Assembly: GCA_002069025.1 (NCBI GenBank)
Contig: MWBK01000201.1
Coordinates: forward strand, 1-34,784
DNA length: 34,784 bases
Direction of reading: 5' to 3'
Source of the DNA: Bacteroidetes bacterium ADurb.Bin302
GTDB taxonomy: Bacteria > Bacteroidota > Bacteroidia > Bacteroidales > Paludibacteraceae
The stretch's first letter is position 1; each line of letters starts with the position of its first letter. This document shows positions 1 through 6,758 of this stretch, piece after piece. The notes under the pieces are model-generated. The model worked only from the letters and a program-made list of their open reading frames with translations. It made no database searches and had not been told where the DNA came from. A program made the position numbers and the translations under genes.

Positions 1-211
1 CACCGGCACTACTAAAAAGTGAAATATATGTCAATTTTGAATCTTTTATTTTAACTTCATCAGCGAGCCAATCTGAAGCAAGAAGAATATTCTCCTTTGC
101 TTCTTTTATATTTTTGTTGCCACCGTCAACAGCACTGAGCTTTCTAACAATCTCTCCCATCTGTCGTGCAACATCATTAAGGATTGCTTCCTTCTGTTCA
201 ATTGTTATCAT
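1..211 (-). CDS. hypothetical protein, cut by the window edge
   Basis: Only the first 70 residues are visible; the 3' end lies outside the window. The ATG at 211-209 follows a strong AAGGAGG site, which fixes the start. The visible part begins MITIEQKEAILNDV and is mostly charged and helical (IVRKLSAV, then KNIKEAKENILLASDWLADEV), ending in a more beta-like stretch ([11 protein letters not shown]). No domain is recognised. It lies 11 bases downstream of a small gene and belongs to the operon that starts with the dUTPase. Confidence 0.75.
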   Translation of the reverse strand, partial: MITIEQKEAILNDVARQMGEIVRKLSAVDGGNKNIKEAKENILLASDWLADEVKIKDSKLTYISLFSSAG

Positions 212-222
212 GTTATTCCTCC

Positions 223-393
223 TTAACTGCCTTCTACAGTAATCTTATCTGTCTGAACGTAACAATGAAAATGTATCTTGTCACTAAAACAGTTTGTCTG
301 TTTAATGCATCCGTTCTTTAAGTCAAAGAAAGGAGAAGGATATTCATTGTTCCCAAAAATCTGAGTATCGTTTACTTTGATTCTATAACTCAT
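223..393 (-). CDS. small hypothetical protein, 56 aa
   Basis: A 56-codon frame begins MSYRIKVNDTQIFGNNEYPS and ends ...DKITVEGS. The ATG (393-391) follows a weaker GAAAGG-type site. It sits between dUTPase (15 bases upstream) and the next gene (11 bases downstream), a spacing like the rest of the operon. The sequence is polar, with alternating short strands and three Cys in its second half (GC, NC, HC), and no transmembrane segment. Function unknown. Confidence 0.65.
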   Translation of the reverse strand: MSYRIKVNDTQIFGNNEYPSPFFDLKNGCIKQTNCFSDKIHFHCYVQTDKITVEGS

Positions 394-408
394 TGAACCA
401 ACCTTTCT

Positions 409-897
409 TTACTTTCCAGACGAACCGAAGCCACCATTACGCTTTGCTGTTGCATCATCGTTTACTGTGATACCGTATTCCATGAAGATGCCCTGTGCGA
501 AACGGTCTCCTGCCTTAATCTCGAAAGGTTCATCAGCGATAAGCTTAACCATAATGTGACCTTCATTATCTGAATTGTAGTAGTCACTGTCGATGATACC
601 TACTGTGTTTGCCATAGTAACATGGAACTTAAAACCGAGACCACTTCTTGGTACAATCTGTAAGAACCAACTTTCATCAATCTTACAACGGATACCCGTA
701 GGAATCACAATTGATTCTCCCTTGTTAAGAGCGAAACCAAACGGTGAAACAAAATCGTATCCTGCCGAACCTGTTGTTGCTCTCCTCGGAAGGATAACAT
801 TGTCATATGCTTCCTCACCTGTTCCTTCGAGAAGCTTCATAAAGTCCTTGGTGAACTGTTCCTTGCTTACTGCCTCAAACTCTGCTACATACTTCAT
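409..897 (-). CDS. dut: dUTPase (dUTP diphosphatase)
   Basis: It hydrolyses dUTP to dUMP and pyrophosphate, keeping uracil out of phage DNA and feeding dTMP synthesis. All five motifs of the trimeric dUTPase family are readable in order: motif 1 TGSAGYDF (about residues 42-49), motif 2 PTGIRCKI, motif 3 PRSGLGF...VGIIDSDYY with the substrate-binding Ser and catalytic Asp, motif 4 DRFAQGIF, and the Gly-rich C-terminal motif 5 NGGFGSSGK. At 162 aa it is near the usual 140-165. The N-terminal 35 residues are an extra helical segment. A strong AAGGAGG site precedes the ATG, and the gene is first behind the promoter at 932-960. Confidence 0.93.
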   Translation of the reverse strand: MKYVAEFEAVSKEQFTKDFMKLLEGTGEEAYDNVILPRRATTGSAGYDFVSPFGFALNKGESIVIPTGIRCKIDESWFLQIVPRSGLGFKFHVTMANTVGIIDSDYYNSDNEGHIMVKLIADEPFEIKAGDRFAQGIFMEYGITVNDDATAKRNGGFGSSGK

Positions 898-931
898 AAA
901 TAATTCCTCCTTAAGATTTGTTTATGTTATT

Positions 932-960
932 ATTATATCATATAATTAAAAGCTTGTCAA
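932..960 (-). promoter_or_regulatory. sigma-A promoter upstream of dUTPase
   Basis: -35 TTGACA at 960-955, 17-bp spacer, extended -10 TGATATAAT ending at 932. The start of transcription is expected near 925, in the AATAACAT motif shared by many promoters of this window. The -35 is 10 bases past the stop of the preceding gene. Confidence 0.9.
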
Positions 961-970
961 TAGTTTTTTA

Positions 971-1210
971 TCAGAAAGTTGTAATTATTTCTACTTCACC
1001 TGTGATAACCATATCAGATTCAGTAAAATGACCGAATTCACAGTCTCCGTTGTCACCACCTATTGTGTGAGCGTTACATGTCATGTCTGCGTCATAGTCG
1101 ATAGGATAAATTTTTATCCAGTAACTTCCCTCATAATAAAATATCTCATTAACAGAGAGGCTTGCAAATCCAACCTTTTTAGCGGTTTCTTTCTTTGTAA
1201 AATTTACCAT
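971..1210 (-). CDS. small hypothetical protein of a repeated family, 79 aa
   Basis: No known domain is recognised. The layout matches four other small genes here: a charged N terminus, an F-x-x-L/I stretch followed by F.Y.G..W/Y.K (here IFYYEGSYWIKI), a central loop with CNA, then an acidic turn before a closing strand (ESDMVITGEVEII). The ATG follows AAGGAGGAATAAACA. It is the last gene of the operon begun at 1866, 13 bases after its neighbour. A small beta-rich fold is inferred; the role is unknown. Confidence 0.75.
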   Translation of the reverse strand: MVNFTKKETAKKVGFASLSVNEIFYYEGSYWIKIYPIDYDADMTCNAHTIGGDNGDCEFGHFTESDMVITGEVEIITTF

Positions 1211-1223
1211 TGTTTATTCCTCC

Positions 1224-1403
1224 TTATTCCTTACAATACTTATATAAATCAGTCGGGTCTTCAGCTTCGTGTTTGAACTTCATCTTACCGTTTTCTTCTC
1301 GCCAAAGATGATACATTCTTCTGAGTTCATCCGACGTGATGCAGTACTCCTTGCCGGACTCAGTGTAATGTGTAACCCATTTAATCTCTTCATTAAAATC
1401 CAT
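1224..1403 (-). CDS. small hypothetical protein, 59 aa
   Basis: A frame of 59 codons starts MDFNEEIKWVTHYTESGKEY and ends DLYKYCKE. An AAAGGAG site lies 8 bases before the ATG. It starts 3 bases after the stop of the membrane protein at 1407 and ends 13 bases before the next start, which fits translation from one message. The protein is acidic and aromatic-rich (three Trp or Tyr-Tyr clusters), with no membrane segment. Function unknown. Confidence 0.7.
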   Translation of the reverse strand: MDFNEEIKWVTHYTESGKEYCITSDELRRMYHLWREENGKMKFKHEAEDPTDLYKYCKE

Positions 1404-1406
1404 TGC

Positions 1407-1556
1407 TTAAACTCCTTTAAAAACTAACCAGAATAAATTCCAAACTTGATAGTTCTGACCTCTGATATTGTTCAATACTACATCAAACCATGAGAGAACA
1501 AACCAGAGGATGAACAAACAGCATATTGCTGTAATGATATTACTTATCTTCTTCAT
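1407..1556 (-). CDS. small membrane protein, 49 aa
   Basis: This reads MKKISNIITAICCLFILWFV and continues with a second amphipathic or membrane stretch rich in Trp and Phe. A single transmembrane helix (residues about 5-26) is clear, with Lys at the N terminus. The ATG overlaps the end of the upstream gene (GAAGATAAGTAA contains it in another frame), so translation is probably coupled. Short proteins of this shape are common in phages of Bacillota; I cannot name a function. Confidence 0.7.
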   Translation of the reverse strand: MKKISNIITAICCLFILWFVLSWFDVVLNNIRGQNYQVWNLFWLVFKGV

Positions 1557-1866
1557 TTAACAGAATACCTTCAGCCTTACGGAAGATGTCTTTTACTTCT
1601 TCTGACTCATACTTCTTTTTCAGTTTTGCTAAGAGCTGACGTTCATTCTGTTCACGCTCTAAAGCCTTGCGACGTGCTTCTTCCTGTTCTTTCTTTTCAA
1701 CAAGCTCCTTGTATTCATCTGGAGTCATATCAAAAACATTAGCAGGGAAAAGTTCAAGGTGGCTTTCAGTACTTCCACAGTAAGTGTTAATATCATATTC
1801 CCCTCTCTTCCAGAGAGTCTGTGCGATGTGCTGATTTAAAGCATCTTTAGTTGTCTGGTCAATCAT
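1540..1866 (-). CDS. hypothetical coiled-coil protein, 108 aa
   Basis: The N-terminal half (MIDQTTKDALNQHIAQTLWK) looks globular. Residues about 55-95 are a continuous Glu/Lys/Arg/Gln-rich helix (EYKELVEKKEQEEARRKALE and on), a predicted coiled coil. A GAAAGG site lies 10 bases before the ATG and the gene is first after the promoter at 1894-1922. The function is not recognised; small coiled-coil proteins of this type in phages are often accessory or host-takeover factors, but nothing here shows that. Confidence 0.75.
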   Translation of the reverse strand: MIDQTTKDALNQHIAQTLWKRGEYDINTYCGSTESHLELFPANVFDMTPDEYKELVEKKEQEEARRKALEREQNERQLLAKLKKKYESEEVKDIFRKAEGILLNEEDK

Positions 1867-1893
1867 ATTTAATCATTCCTTTCTGTGATTATT

Positions 1894-1922
1894 ATTATAT
1901 CACATAGTCAGTTGTTTGTCAA
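1894..1922 (-). promoter_or_regulatory. sigma-A promoter with a dyad around the -10
   Basis: -35 TTGACA at 1922-1917, 17-bp spacer, extended -10 TGATATAAT. A short inverted repeat (TGTGAT at 1884-1889, ATCACA at 1899-1904) is centred on the -10. It drives the genes from 1866 to 971. Confidence 0.9.
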
Positions 1923-1936
1923 TAGGAAATTTAAAA

Positions 1937-2269
1937 TTATTTTTTAACAGTTAATTCACTTTCCAGAGGAATAACTTCCTTATAACGAGGTATCATATAG
2001 GTACATCCAGTTTGTGGGTCAACTGCAAATAAGCATCCACTTTTTACATCGCTATTACTCCAAGCCTGTATTCTCATTAAAGGTGTGTTAAATGGAGTTC
2101 CATCTTTTTCATCGTAGAACAATTCATCCTCACAAACATGAGCAGAATGATTTCGGCACTCAAACATTTCGCCAAGAGGAATTTTTTCCAGAGGCACTCT
2201 ATTACGCCAACGCCCATGGTATTGATTGCAAGCCAATAGATTACAGCCCACCAAATCATATCTTCTCAC
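1937..2269 (-). CDS. small hypothetical protein of a repeated family, about 110 aa
   Basis: The C-terminal two thirds match the small-protein pattern seen at 971, 2599 and 5615: LEKIPLGEMFE, then LMRIQAW, CLFAVDPQTG, and an ending like RYKEVIPLESELTV. The start is uncertain. The frame opens with a GTG at 2269 inside the end of the upstream gene, without a good ribosome site. An ATG 10 bases later, in another frame, follows GGTGAG and would give a hydrophobic peptide (MIWWAVIYWLAINTMG). Either that is a separate overlapping gene, or a frameshift separates the true start from this frame. Function unknown. Confidence 0.6.
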   Translation of the reverse strand: MRRYDLVGCNLLACNQYHGRWRNRVPLEKIPLGEMFECRNHSAHVCEDELFYDEKDGTPFNTPLMRIQAWSNSDVKSGCLFAVDPQTGCTYMIPRYKEVIPLESELTVKK

Positions 2270-2612
2270 CTTTAGACTGAGGATGCTTTATCAGCTTCTT
2301 ACCACAGCATCTGCAATAGTTCCACCGTGGACTCTTGCAAAACTCTACTTCTTTGTAACCGCATGAAGTACATTCGTACACAGCTTCAAACAAATCTACA
2401 TGATGAAGGATGTATTCTGTATCGCCTACACTACAGTTTATCTCTACGATTTTAAATCTGTCTGGGTCAAAAGGAAGTCTTCTTAAGTATCTGTCAAGAG
2501 CCTTCTGTGCAAAGCACTTTCTATCGTAGTATTTTCTTTCTCTTGCTGTAAGGTCGCTTCTGAAGACATTACCTACAGTGTCATAGATTGCATAAATCTT
2601 AAAGTTCTCCAT
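2256..2612 (-). CDS. hypothetical zinc-ribbon protein, 118 aa
   Basis: The C-terminal 45 residues carry CTSCGY and, 20 residues later, CRCCGKKL: two CxxC pairs that should bind one zinc. The N-terminal part (ENFKIYAIYDTVGNVFRS, with the basic stretch ARERKYYDRK and RYLRRLPFDPDRF) has no recognised fold. GGAGGATTATA precedes the ATG. It overlaps the upstream gene by 14 bases and the downstream frame by 14 bases. A nucleic-acid or protein-binding role is only an inference from the ribbon. Confidence 0.75.
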   Translation of the reverse strand: MENFKIYAIYDTVGNVFRSDLTARERKYYDRKCFAQKALDRYLRRLPFDPDRFKIVEINCSVGDTEYILHHVDLFEAVYECTSCGYKEVEFCKSPRWNYCRCCGKKLIKHPQSKGEKI

Positions 2613-2868
2613 TATAATCCTCCGCTTTTAAACAAATTGTATTCACATCTGATTCTACTATTAAGGTTGTCTTAACAGGAAATACGATGTCATCATCTGA
2701 AAACAGTGTTAAATCATAGTGTTCGTTGTCTATCGCATTACATTCTGTTCTACTGGAACATCTCTTCGGTAATTTGGTATATATACCTCCTGCATACTTA
2801 AAACTCTGTTCTGATTTAATGTCTTTAAATTTTGCTCTTGGTAAATCTGTCTTATCTATCACTGTCAT
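2599..2868 (-). CDS. small hypothetical protein of a repeated family, 89 aa
   Basis: First gene behind the promoter at 2899-2927, with AAGGAGG before the ATG. It follows the same plan as 971, 1937 and 5615: AKFKDIKSEQSFKYAGGIYTKL, a loop with ECNAI, then the acidic turn LFSDDDIVFPV and a final strand TTLIVE. The repeated F..l..g..F.y.g..Y.K / NA / DD..V.PV layout argues for one fold used several times. Function unknown. Confidence 0.75.
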   Translation of the reverse strand: MTVIDKTDLPRAKFKDIKSEQSFKYAGGIYTKLPKRCSSRTECNAIDNEHYDLTLFSDDDIVFPVKTTLIVESDVNTICLKAEDYNGEL

Positions 2869-2898
2869 ATCAGTGTACCTCCTTGATTTGATATATTT

Positions 2899-2927
2899 AT
2901 TATAACACAGTCTTCTTTATTTGTCAA
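2899..2927 (-). promoter_or_regulatory. sigma-A promoter, -35 inside the preceding gene
   Basis: -35 TTGACA at 2927-2922 is part of the coding sequence of the membrane protein ending at 2917, where it encodes Leu-Asp. 17-bp spacer, extended -10 TGTTATAAT ending at 2899. It drives 2868 to about 1937. Confidence 0.88.
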
Positions 2928-3429
2928 GTGGTTTTTCATTATTTTCTTTATATTTTGGACAGAACAAAAGTTTGCCTGTTGAATTCAGATAAGGAGTCAA
3001 ATCATAACTCTTCCAATTCTTTGACGGGAAAAGCCTTTCAATATATGGTACAAATCCCATCGAACCTCTTTTAAGTGTATCGTCTACTTGAAGTCGGGTG
3101 TTGTACCAATTGCTTTGCTCAAAGTAAACAAGGTCTCTTTTCCTTATAAAAAGTTGGTCAACCTCTTTTTCATCTTTTATCAATCGACAGTAACAATACG
3201 TCCGATTAAAACGGAAGAGACGAATTGCATCTCTTAAAACGCAGATGTAAAAAACAGAAACCCATGCAGGTACACCACAAAATATTATCAGAAGAGCTTC
3301 TCCAAAATCATTGAAGCTTATTTTATCTGAGATACGGTTATCTGTTGCTATAACCAATACAACTATAGTCTGTAGGATTGTAACAAATAAGGCAACCATA
3401 AGAATAGTTTTTATTGATAAAGTAATCAT
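2917..3429 (-). CDS. membrane protein of unknown function, 170 aa
   Basis: Two transmembrane helices are visible: residues about 5-28 (IKTILMVALFVTILQTIVVL) and about 43-66 (FGEALLIIFCGVPAWVSVFY). A cytoplasmic or exposed domain of about 100 residues follows, starting with an Arg/Phe/Tyr-rich stretch (RDAIRLFRFNRTYCYCRL). AGGAGGAGG precedes the ATG. It is the last gene of the long operon that starts at 6218, and its 3' end overlaps the next promoter. I recognise no family. Confidence 0.75.
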   Translation of the reverse strand: MITLSIKTILMVALFVTILQTIVVLVIATDNRISDKISFNDFGEALLIIFCGVPAWVSVFYICVLRDAIRLFRFNRTYCYCRLIKDEKEVDQLFIRKRDLVYFEQSNWYNTRLQVDDTLKRGSMGFVPYIERLFPSKNWKSYDLTPYLNSTGKLLFCPKYKENNEKPLDK

Positions 3430-3441
3430 TCTTCCTCCTCC

Positions 3442-3612
3442 TTATACTTTTTCCCACATGTCTTCAAGGTTTGGAGAGTCGAGCACGATAGCATCTACTC
3501 CATTTAATCCTGTATCATTTTTGAAATTGCGAAATGCTATCTCAGTCGCTTCTTCTAAATCATCTGCATCCACTACATAGTCTGTGTAAATTCCAATACA
3601 ATATTTAGCCAT
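3442..3612 (-). CDS. small hypothetical protein, 56 aa
   Basis: The frame begins MAKYCIGIYTDYVVDADDLE and ends NLEDMWEKV. A GAAAGG site lies 8 bases before the ATG; the stop is 12 bases before the next start. The pattern strand - acidic helix (DADDLEEATEIAFRNF) - strand (VDAIVLDS) suggests a small alpha/beta protein. It starts 1 base after the stop of the broken gene at 3614. Function unknown. Confidence 0.7.
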   Translation of the reverse strand: MAKYCIGIYTDYVVDADDLEEATEIAFRNFKNDTGLNGVDAIVLDSPNLEDMWEKV

Positions 3613-3613
3613 A

Positions 3614-3888
3614 TTAATTCCTTTCTATCAAATTCTTCTGCTCTTCAACGATATAATTGATTCTATCAAAGATATCTCCACAGTCTTTCAGTTTTCCAGA
3701 AGAGACGAAAACTCTGCTTGTGTTCTCAATCTCTTCATGGATTGCATGATTGATTAACTGCTCTAAGTATAACGCTCTTTGTCGCTAATATTAGTACCAC
3801 AGCTATTCTTTACATCTAAGGCAACAGCCTGAATCAACTCATAGCTATTTGTGTGCTTATAGAGTATCCACTTTTCACGTTCAACCAT
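3614..3888 (-). pseudogene. small gene split by a frameshift
   Basis: The ATG at 3888 overlaps the end of the methyltransferase and reads [20 protein letters not shown]... as far as a TAG at 3765. The sequence stays protein-like in the -1 frame from about 3780 (RALYLEQLINHAIHEEIENT... to a TAA at 3614), but that part has no start codon and no ribosome site. One extra A in the AAA run at 3778-3780 would join them into one protein of about 91 aa. This is either a real mutation, a homopolymer error in the assembly, or an undocumented recoding event. The function of the joined product is unknown. Confidence 0.6.
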
Positions 3889-4969
3889 TATGGGCATTTT
3901 CTTCAACTCCTATCAATTCTATTATTCTTTCCATAAAGTGTGGAGGAATTGCTTCACCGATAATCGTGCGAATAAATGTATCAGTAGAGCCTTCAGGAAA
4001 ATCAATATCCTCTGGTATAGACGAAACAATAAATGTTTCAAGTAGTGTAAGCACTCTCGGATCAGAATATGTCCCGTCTGCCTGCAAATATCCTGGGTGT
4101 ACATTATTGTGGGAGCTTATACTTCCACAGTATGTTGTCCGAGCTGGACAAGGCTGATCCCAAACCATTCGCTTAAAGATGTTGTGAAAGCCCTTAATTC
4201 TAGTGCCATCTTCTTTTTTAGGATAATAAACCTCATTTGCAATAGCACTTTTTCCCGGTTCAGTATGTCGCATTGCTAATACTGCTCTGGGGTTTTGTGG
4301 CTTTGCAAAGTGCCATTTGATACCTGAATCTTCACCTGGCTCCAACGAGGGTAAGTGACCGATAGCTTCTTTAAGTGTTATTTCTTTTTCTGCTTGCGGC
4401 CAAGCCCAGTGCAGCTCTTTTTTCCACATCTTTATGATAGCACGAGGTCTTGATTGTGCTATGCCATAGTCTTTTGCATTAAGCACTTTGATCTCAATAT
4501 TGTAAATGTCGCTATACTTTGACCGTAATATTTGTTCAAGTGTGTAATAGCTATCCTCATAAGGGAAAAGCATTTCTATGAATTTCGGAACATTCTCTAT
4601 CAACACATAATTGAAGTCACAGGCATCAATTACATCAAGTGCTTCAAAGATAAGAAAGTTACGACGATCCTTTTCATATTGTTGTTGTCCCTTATTCTTT
4701 CCGAGTGTGCTTAAACCTTGACACGGTGGGGTTGCAATAAGTAGTTCGGCTTTACTTTCGTTAGCAATTTTGATTACCTCATTCTTGATTTCATCGTCTG
4801 TTATATCACCGCATATCATTCTTGTTTCAGGATAGAAGAAAGAATAACACTCGGCTCTCTGCTTGACAAGTTCATTAGCAACGATTACAGACACTTTATC
4901 CTCATGCACTCTTAACTCGCCAATTCCTGCACTTGAAAACAAAGAAATAGCTTTCATTTTTTTAGGCAT
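3881..4969 (-). CDS. DNA (cytosine-5)-methyltransferase
   Basis: It transfers a methyl group from S-adenosylmethionine to C5 of cytosine at a specific DNA site. The conserved motifs occur in order: motif [14 protein letters not shown] (residues 6-18, cofactor), motif [10 protein letters not shown] with catalytic Cys83, motif VI ENV at 125-127, motif VIII QSRPR at 172-176, a target-recognition region, and motif X GEAIPPHF near the C terminus. At 362 aa it is a complete single-domain enzyme. No restriction endonuclease lies beside it, so it is best read as a solitary phage enzyme that protects DNA from host restriction; the target sequence cannot be read. It lies in the nrdG operon. Confidence 0.92.
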   Translation of the reverse strand: MPKKMKAISLFSSAGIGELRVHEDKVSVIVANELVKQRAECYSFFYPETRMICGDITDDEIKNEVIKIANESKAELLIATPPCQGLSTLGKNKGQQQYEKDRRNFLIFEALDVIDACDFNYVLIENVPKFIEMLFPYEDSYYTLEQILRSKYSDIYNIEIKVLNAKDYGIAQSRPRAIIKMWKKELHWAWPQAEKEITLKEAIGHLPSLEPGEDSGIKWHFAKPQNPRAVLAMRHTEPGKSAIANEVYYPKKEDGTRIKGFHNIFKRMVWDQPCPARTTYCGSISSHNNVHPGYLQADGTYSDPRVLTLLETFIVSSIPEDIDFPEGSTDTFIRTIIGEAIPPHFMERIIELIGVEENAHNG

Positions 4970-4975
4970 CCTATT

Positions 4976-5035
4976 TCACCTACGATCCTTTCTATCATCT
5001 AAGATACTAATAGCAACATCTAATTTTCTTACCAT
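4976..5035 (-). CDS. possible 19-aa peptide between nrdG and the methyltransferase
   Basis: An ATG one base after the nrdG stop opens a 19-codon frame (MVRKLDVAISILDDRKDRR) that ends 6 bases before the methyltransferase start. It fills the gap exactly, as a real coupled gene would, but it has no clear ribosome site of its own and could simply be a leader for the next gene. Confidence 0.3.
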   Translation of the reverse strand: MVRKLDVAISILDDRKDRR

Positions 5036-5036
5036 T

Positions 5037-5603
5037 TTACTTGCATGATATTTCATGATTTAACTCCTTAAATTTTTTTGATGGCTCGTATCTTTCACAT
5101 CTTTCCCAGTCTGTACGGTCTCCCGAAGTATCTATCTTTTTGAAGATGTGTTGATTAGATGAACCTCTGAACTGTAAATTTAAATCTTTCAGTTCTTCTT
5201 TATATTCACCTGCCACAATATAATCAATATTCTTGAATAGGTCTGGACTGAATAATTGATTTGCTATTTGATTTTCAAGGTAATCCATAGTATATCCTGT
5301 CCACATCCAGATATCCTTATTAGGATACACTTCCTTGACTGCCATGCATAATGCTGTAACAGCGTCTTCATTCTGAAGAGGCTCGCCTCCAAGGATAGAT
5401 AATCCCTTAATATAGTCTGGTTTCATCAGCTCTATGATTTCATCAATGGTTGACCGAGTGAACGGCTTACCATAGTTAAAGCCCCACAGTTCATGATTGA
5501 AGCATCCCTTACAATGAAGAGTGCACCCAGAGAAGAAGATTGAAACTCTTATCCCTTCTCCATTTGCTATATCCATAGCGTTTATCTTAGCATAATTGCT
5601 CAT
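5037..5603 (-). CDS. nrdG: anaerobic ribonucleotide reductase activating protein (radical SAM)
   Basis: It uses S-adenosylmethionine and a [4Fe-4S] cluster to generate the glycyl radical on NrdD. The CxxxCxxC cluster motif is CTLHCKGC (Cys27, Cys31, Cys34), preceded by the family's IANGEGIRVSIFFSG; later ILGGEPL (the GGE motif) and WMWTGYT are also typical. At 188 aa it is slightly longer than usual (about 155-165), with an extra C-terminal segment. AGGAGG precedes the ATG. nrdD lies 750 bases upstream in a separate transcription unit, so the two are near each other but not in one operon. Confidence 0.93.
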   Translation of the reverse strand: MSNYAKINAMDIANGEGIRVSIFFSGCTLHCKGCFNHELWGFNYGKPFTRSTIDEIIELMKPDYIKGLSILGGEPLQNEDAVTALCMAVKEVYPNKDIWMWTGYTMDYLENQIANQLFSPDLFKNIDYIVAGEYKEELKDLNLQFRGSSNQHIFKKIDTSGDRTDWERCERYEPSKKFKELNHEISCK

Positions 5604-5614
5604 GTGTTTCCTCC

Positions 5615-5875
5615 TTATTTCTCGATTAAGAGTGTTGAATTAACACCTTCTACGTGCAAGTCTTCATTAAGGCAACAAAGGATGCCACTGTTGGTCACTG
5701 CGTTCCAATCTATTTCAAGATTTGATGCTACTTTTGTGAAATATGCCCCTGCAAAAATAACCTCGTTTGTTCTCAAATCTGTTGTATCAAAGGTGGTCTT
5801 GAACATATCCCCAATCTTGATTTCTGAAATTTTCTTTGATTCTTTTGTTGGATTTACAAATTTAATCTGTCTCAT
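5615..5875 (-). CDS. small hypothetical protein of a repeated family, 86 aa
   Basis: AAAAGGAG precedes the ATG; the stop is 11 bases before nrdG. It shares the plan of the genes at 971, 1937 and 2599: SEIKIGDMFK, then AGAYFTKVA, a loop with WNAV, CCLNEDLHVEGV and a closing strand STLLIE. It is the most diverged of the four because of an insertion (TTDLRTNEVI) before the Y/F.K motif. Function unknown. Confidence 0.72.
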   Translation of the reverse strand: MRQIKFVNPTKESKKISEIKIGDMFKTTFDTTDLRTNEVIFAGAYFTKVASNLEIDWNAVTNSGILCCLNEDLHVEGVNSTLLIEK

Positions 5876-5895
5876 GGTTAACGTCTCCTTTTCTA

Positions 5896-6042
5896 TTATT
5901 CAAACTGTGTACCCAAATCTATTCGGATGTTACCGCCATCATCAATTGAACTTTCTTCAGAGCGGAAGCGGTCTGTTTGTATTGCAATTGGATGTTCTTC
6001 AAAGAACTTAATCATCATCTGCTTAAACTCTTCATACGTCAT
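5896..6042 (-). CDS. small hypothetical protein, 48 aa
   Basis: AAAGGAGGAATTGATA leads into an ATG (6042-6040) and a 48-codon frame starting MTYEEFKQMMIKFFEEHPIA and ending RIDLGTQFE. It has an N-terminal amphipathic helix and a polar C-terminal half. It is the second gene behind the promoter at 6259-6287. Function unknown. Confidence 0.72.
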   Translation of the reverse strand: MTYEEFKQMMIKFFEEHPIAIQTDRFRSEESSIDDGGNIRIDLGTQFE

Positions 6043-6056
6043 TATCAATTCCTCCT

Positions 6057-6218
6057 TTAATTAACTGTATGCATTTCGCAAATGTATTTATTATAACCCA
6101 TTGCCCTTTTTCTTTCAATATATTCTTCTGCTTTTTCTTGACTATCGAATATTATTTCTAAGTCTTTGAACCAATGACCATCATAATTATAGAAGTCAAA
6201 GACTAACCACACTTTCAT
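6057..6218 (-). CDS. small hypothetical protein, 53 aa
   Basis: The first gene after the promoter at 6259-6287, with an AGAAAGG site. It begins MKVWLVFDFYNYDGHWFKDL and has a helix EKAEEYIERKRAM before a last strand NKYICEMHTVN. The strand-turn-strand-helix-strand order is typical of small phage proteins that resemble immunity or DNA-mimic folds, but no family can be assigned. Confidence 0.72.
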   Translation of the reverse strand: MKVWLVFDFYNYDGHWFKDLEIIFDSQEKAEEYIERKRAMGYNKYICEMHTVN

Positions 6219-6235
6219 ATTATCAATTCCTTTCT

Positions 6236-6252
6236 GTAGTCCTCTTGACTAC
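6236..6252 (-). promoter_or_regulatory. 5'-leader hairpin
   Basis: GTAGTC (6252-6247) and GACTAC (6241-6236) form a 6-bp stem with a 5-base loop, starting at the expected first transcribed base and ending just before the ribosome site of the 53-aa gene. It may stabilise the 5' end of the message. Confidence 0.4.
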
Positions 6253-6258
6253 ATTCTT

Positions 6259-6287
6259 ATTATAGCATATCTTAATCGGTTTGTCTA
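6259..6287 (-). promoter_or_regulatory. sigma-A promoter of the nrdG operon
   Basis: The -35 is TAGACA (6287-6282), the only one of the sixteen that differs from TTGACA. 17-bp spacer, extended -10 TGCTATAAT ending at 6259. It drives the run from 6218 to 2917. Confidence 0.85.
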
Positions 6288-6315
6288 TAGCCAAATTATA
6301 CAAAGAAAATAAAAT

Positions 6316-6344
6316 AGTCAAAGCATTTATTCAACACTCTGACT
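6316..6344 (-). terminator. probable intrinsic terminator after nrdD
   Basis: AGTCAGAG (6344-6337) pairs with CTTTGACT (6323-6316) over 8 bp (one G-U), 13-base loop, followed by ATTTTATTTTC. It begins 10 bases after the spliced nrdD stop and ends just before the next promoter. Confidence 0.55.
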
Positions 6345-6353
6345 AAAAATCAT

Positions 6354-6436
6354 TTAAGCTTCATGACAATCAAGGTGAACGTATCTATCTTTTATCTCGT
6401 TTGTTCTTCCTTGATTCCAGAAGTTTGCACCAATAT
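6354..6436 (-). CDS. nrdD: nrdD exon 3 (C terminus)
   Basis: From 6436 the sequence continues the NrdD C terminus: after the split Tyr codon it reads IGANFWNQGRTNEIKDRYVH and ends LDCHEA. This matches the conserved tail of class III reductases just after the glycyl-radical motif. There is no start codon or ribosome site, and no function without splicing to exon 2. The exon is only 83 bases long, so it is easily missed by ORF callers. Confidence 0.88.
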
Positions 6437-6758
6437 CCTTTATACCCTCGGTTTCCCGATATTTATTAGGGGAGTGGACTATACAATCGTTATTTTATAA
6501 ATAACCCCTGCATTATAGTCTCTGAACGTTCTCGCCTCAGCATTACCTGTTAGGGAGCTTCGATGCGTCTAAGTGACTTGCACACTTGGTTACTCCTGTC
6601 TTAGTTGTTTTTATGGTCTCTATCCCTTTCAGAACTTGATGTTATTAACATGTGCCGCAATTCACGCTCACCCTTTCGGGTCACGTTGTAGCCTACTAAG
6701 ATTTATGGGAGCGTTCCCGCAATTTCGCAGGTTTAACGTGGACTATATTGTTAGTTTA
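6437..6758 (-). ncRNA. group I intron 2 in nrdD (322 nt, ORF-less)
   Basis: The 5' exon ends ...ATGTGGAT, which pairs over 8 bp with an internal guide GTCCACGT (6743-6736) and leaves the expected U-G pair at the splice site. The intron ends in G at 6437. Core elements are visible: element P (AAATTGCGGGAA), the 3' core GTTCAGAGACTATA (6527-6514) and TATAGTCC (6483-6476), whose GACTATA/TATAGTC form a 7-bp P7. A CCCGAAAGGG hairpin lies in the P5 region. No endonuclease frame is present. Removal joins TGT-GGA-T to AT-ATT-GGT, restoring Cys-Gly-Tyr-Ile-Gly. Confidence 0.9.
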
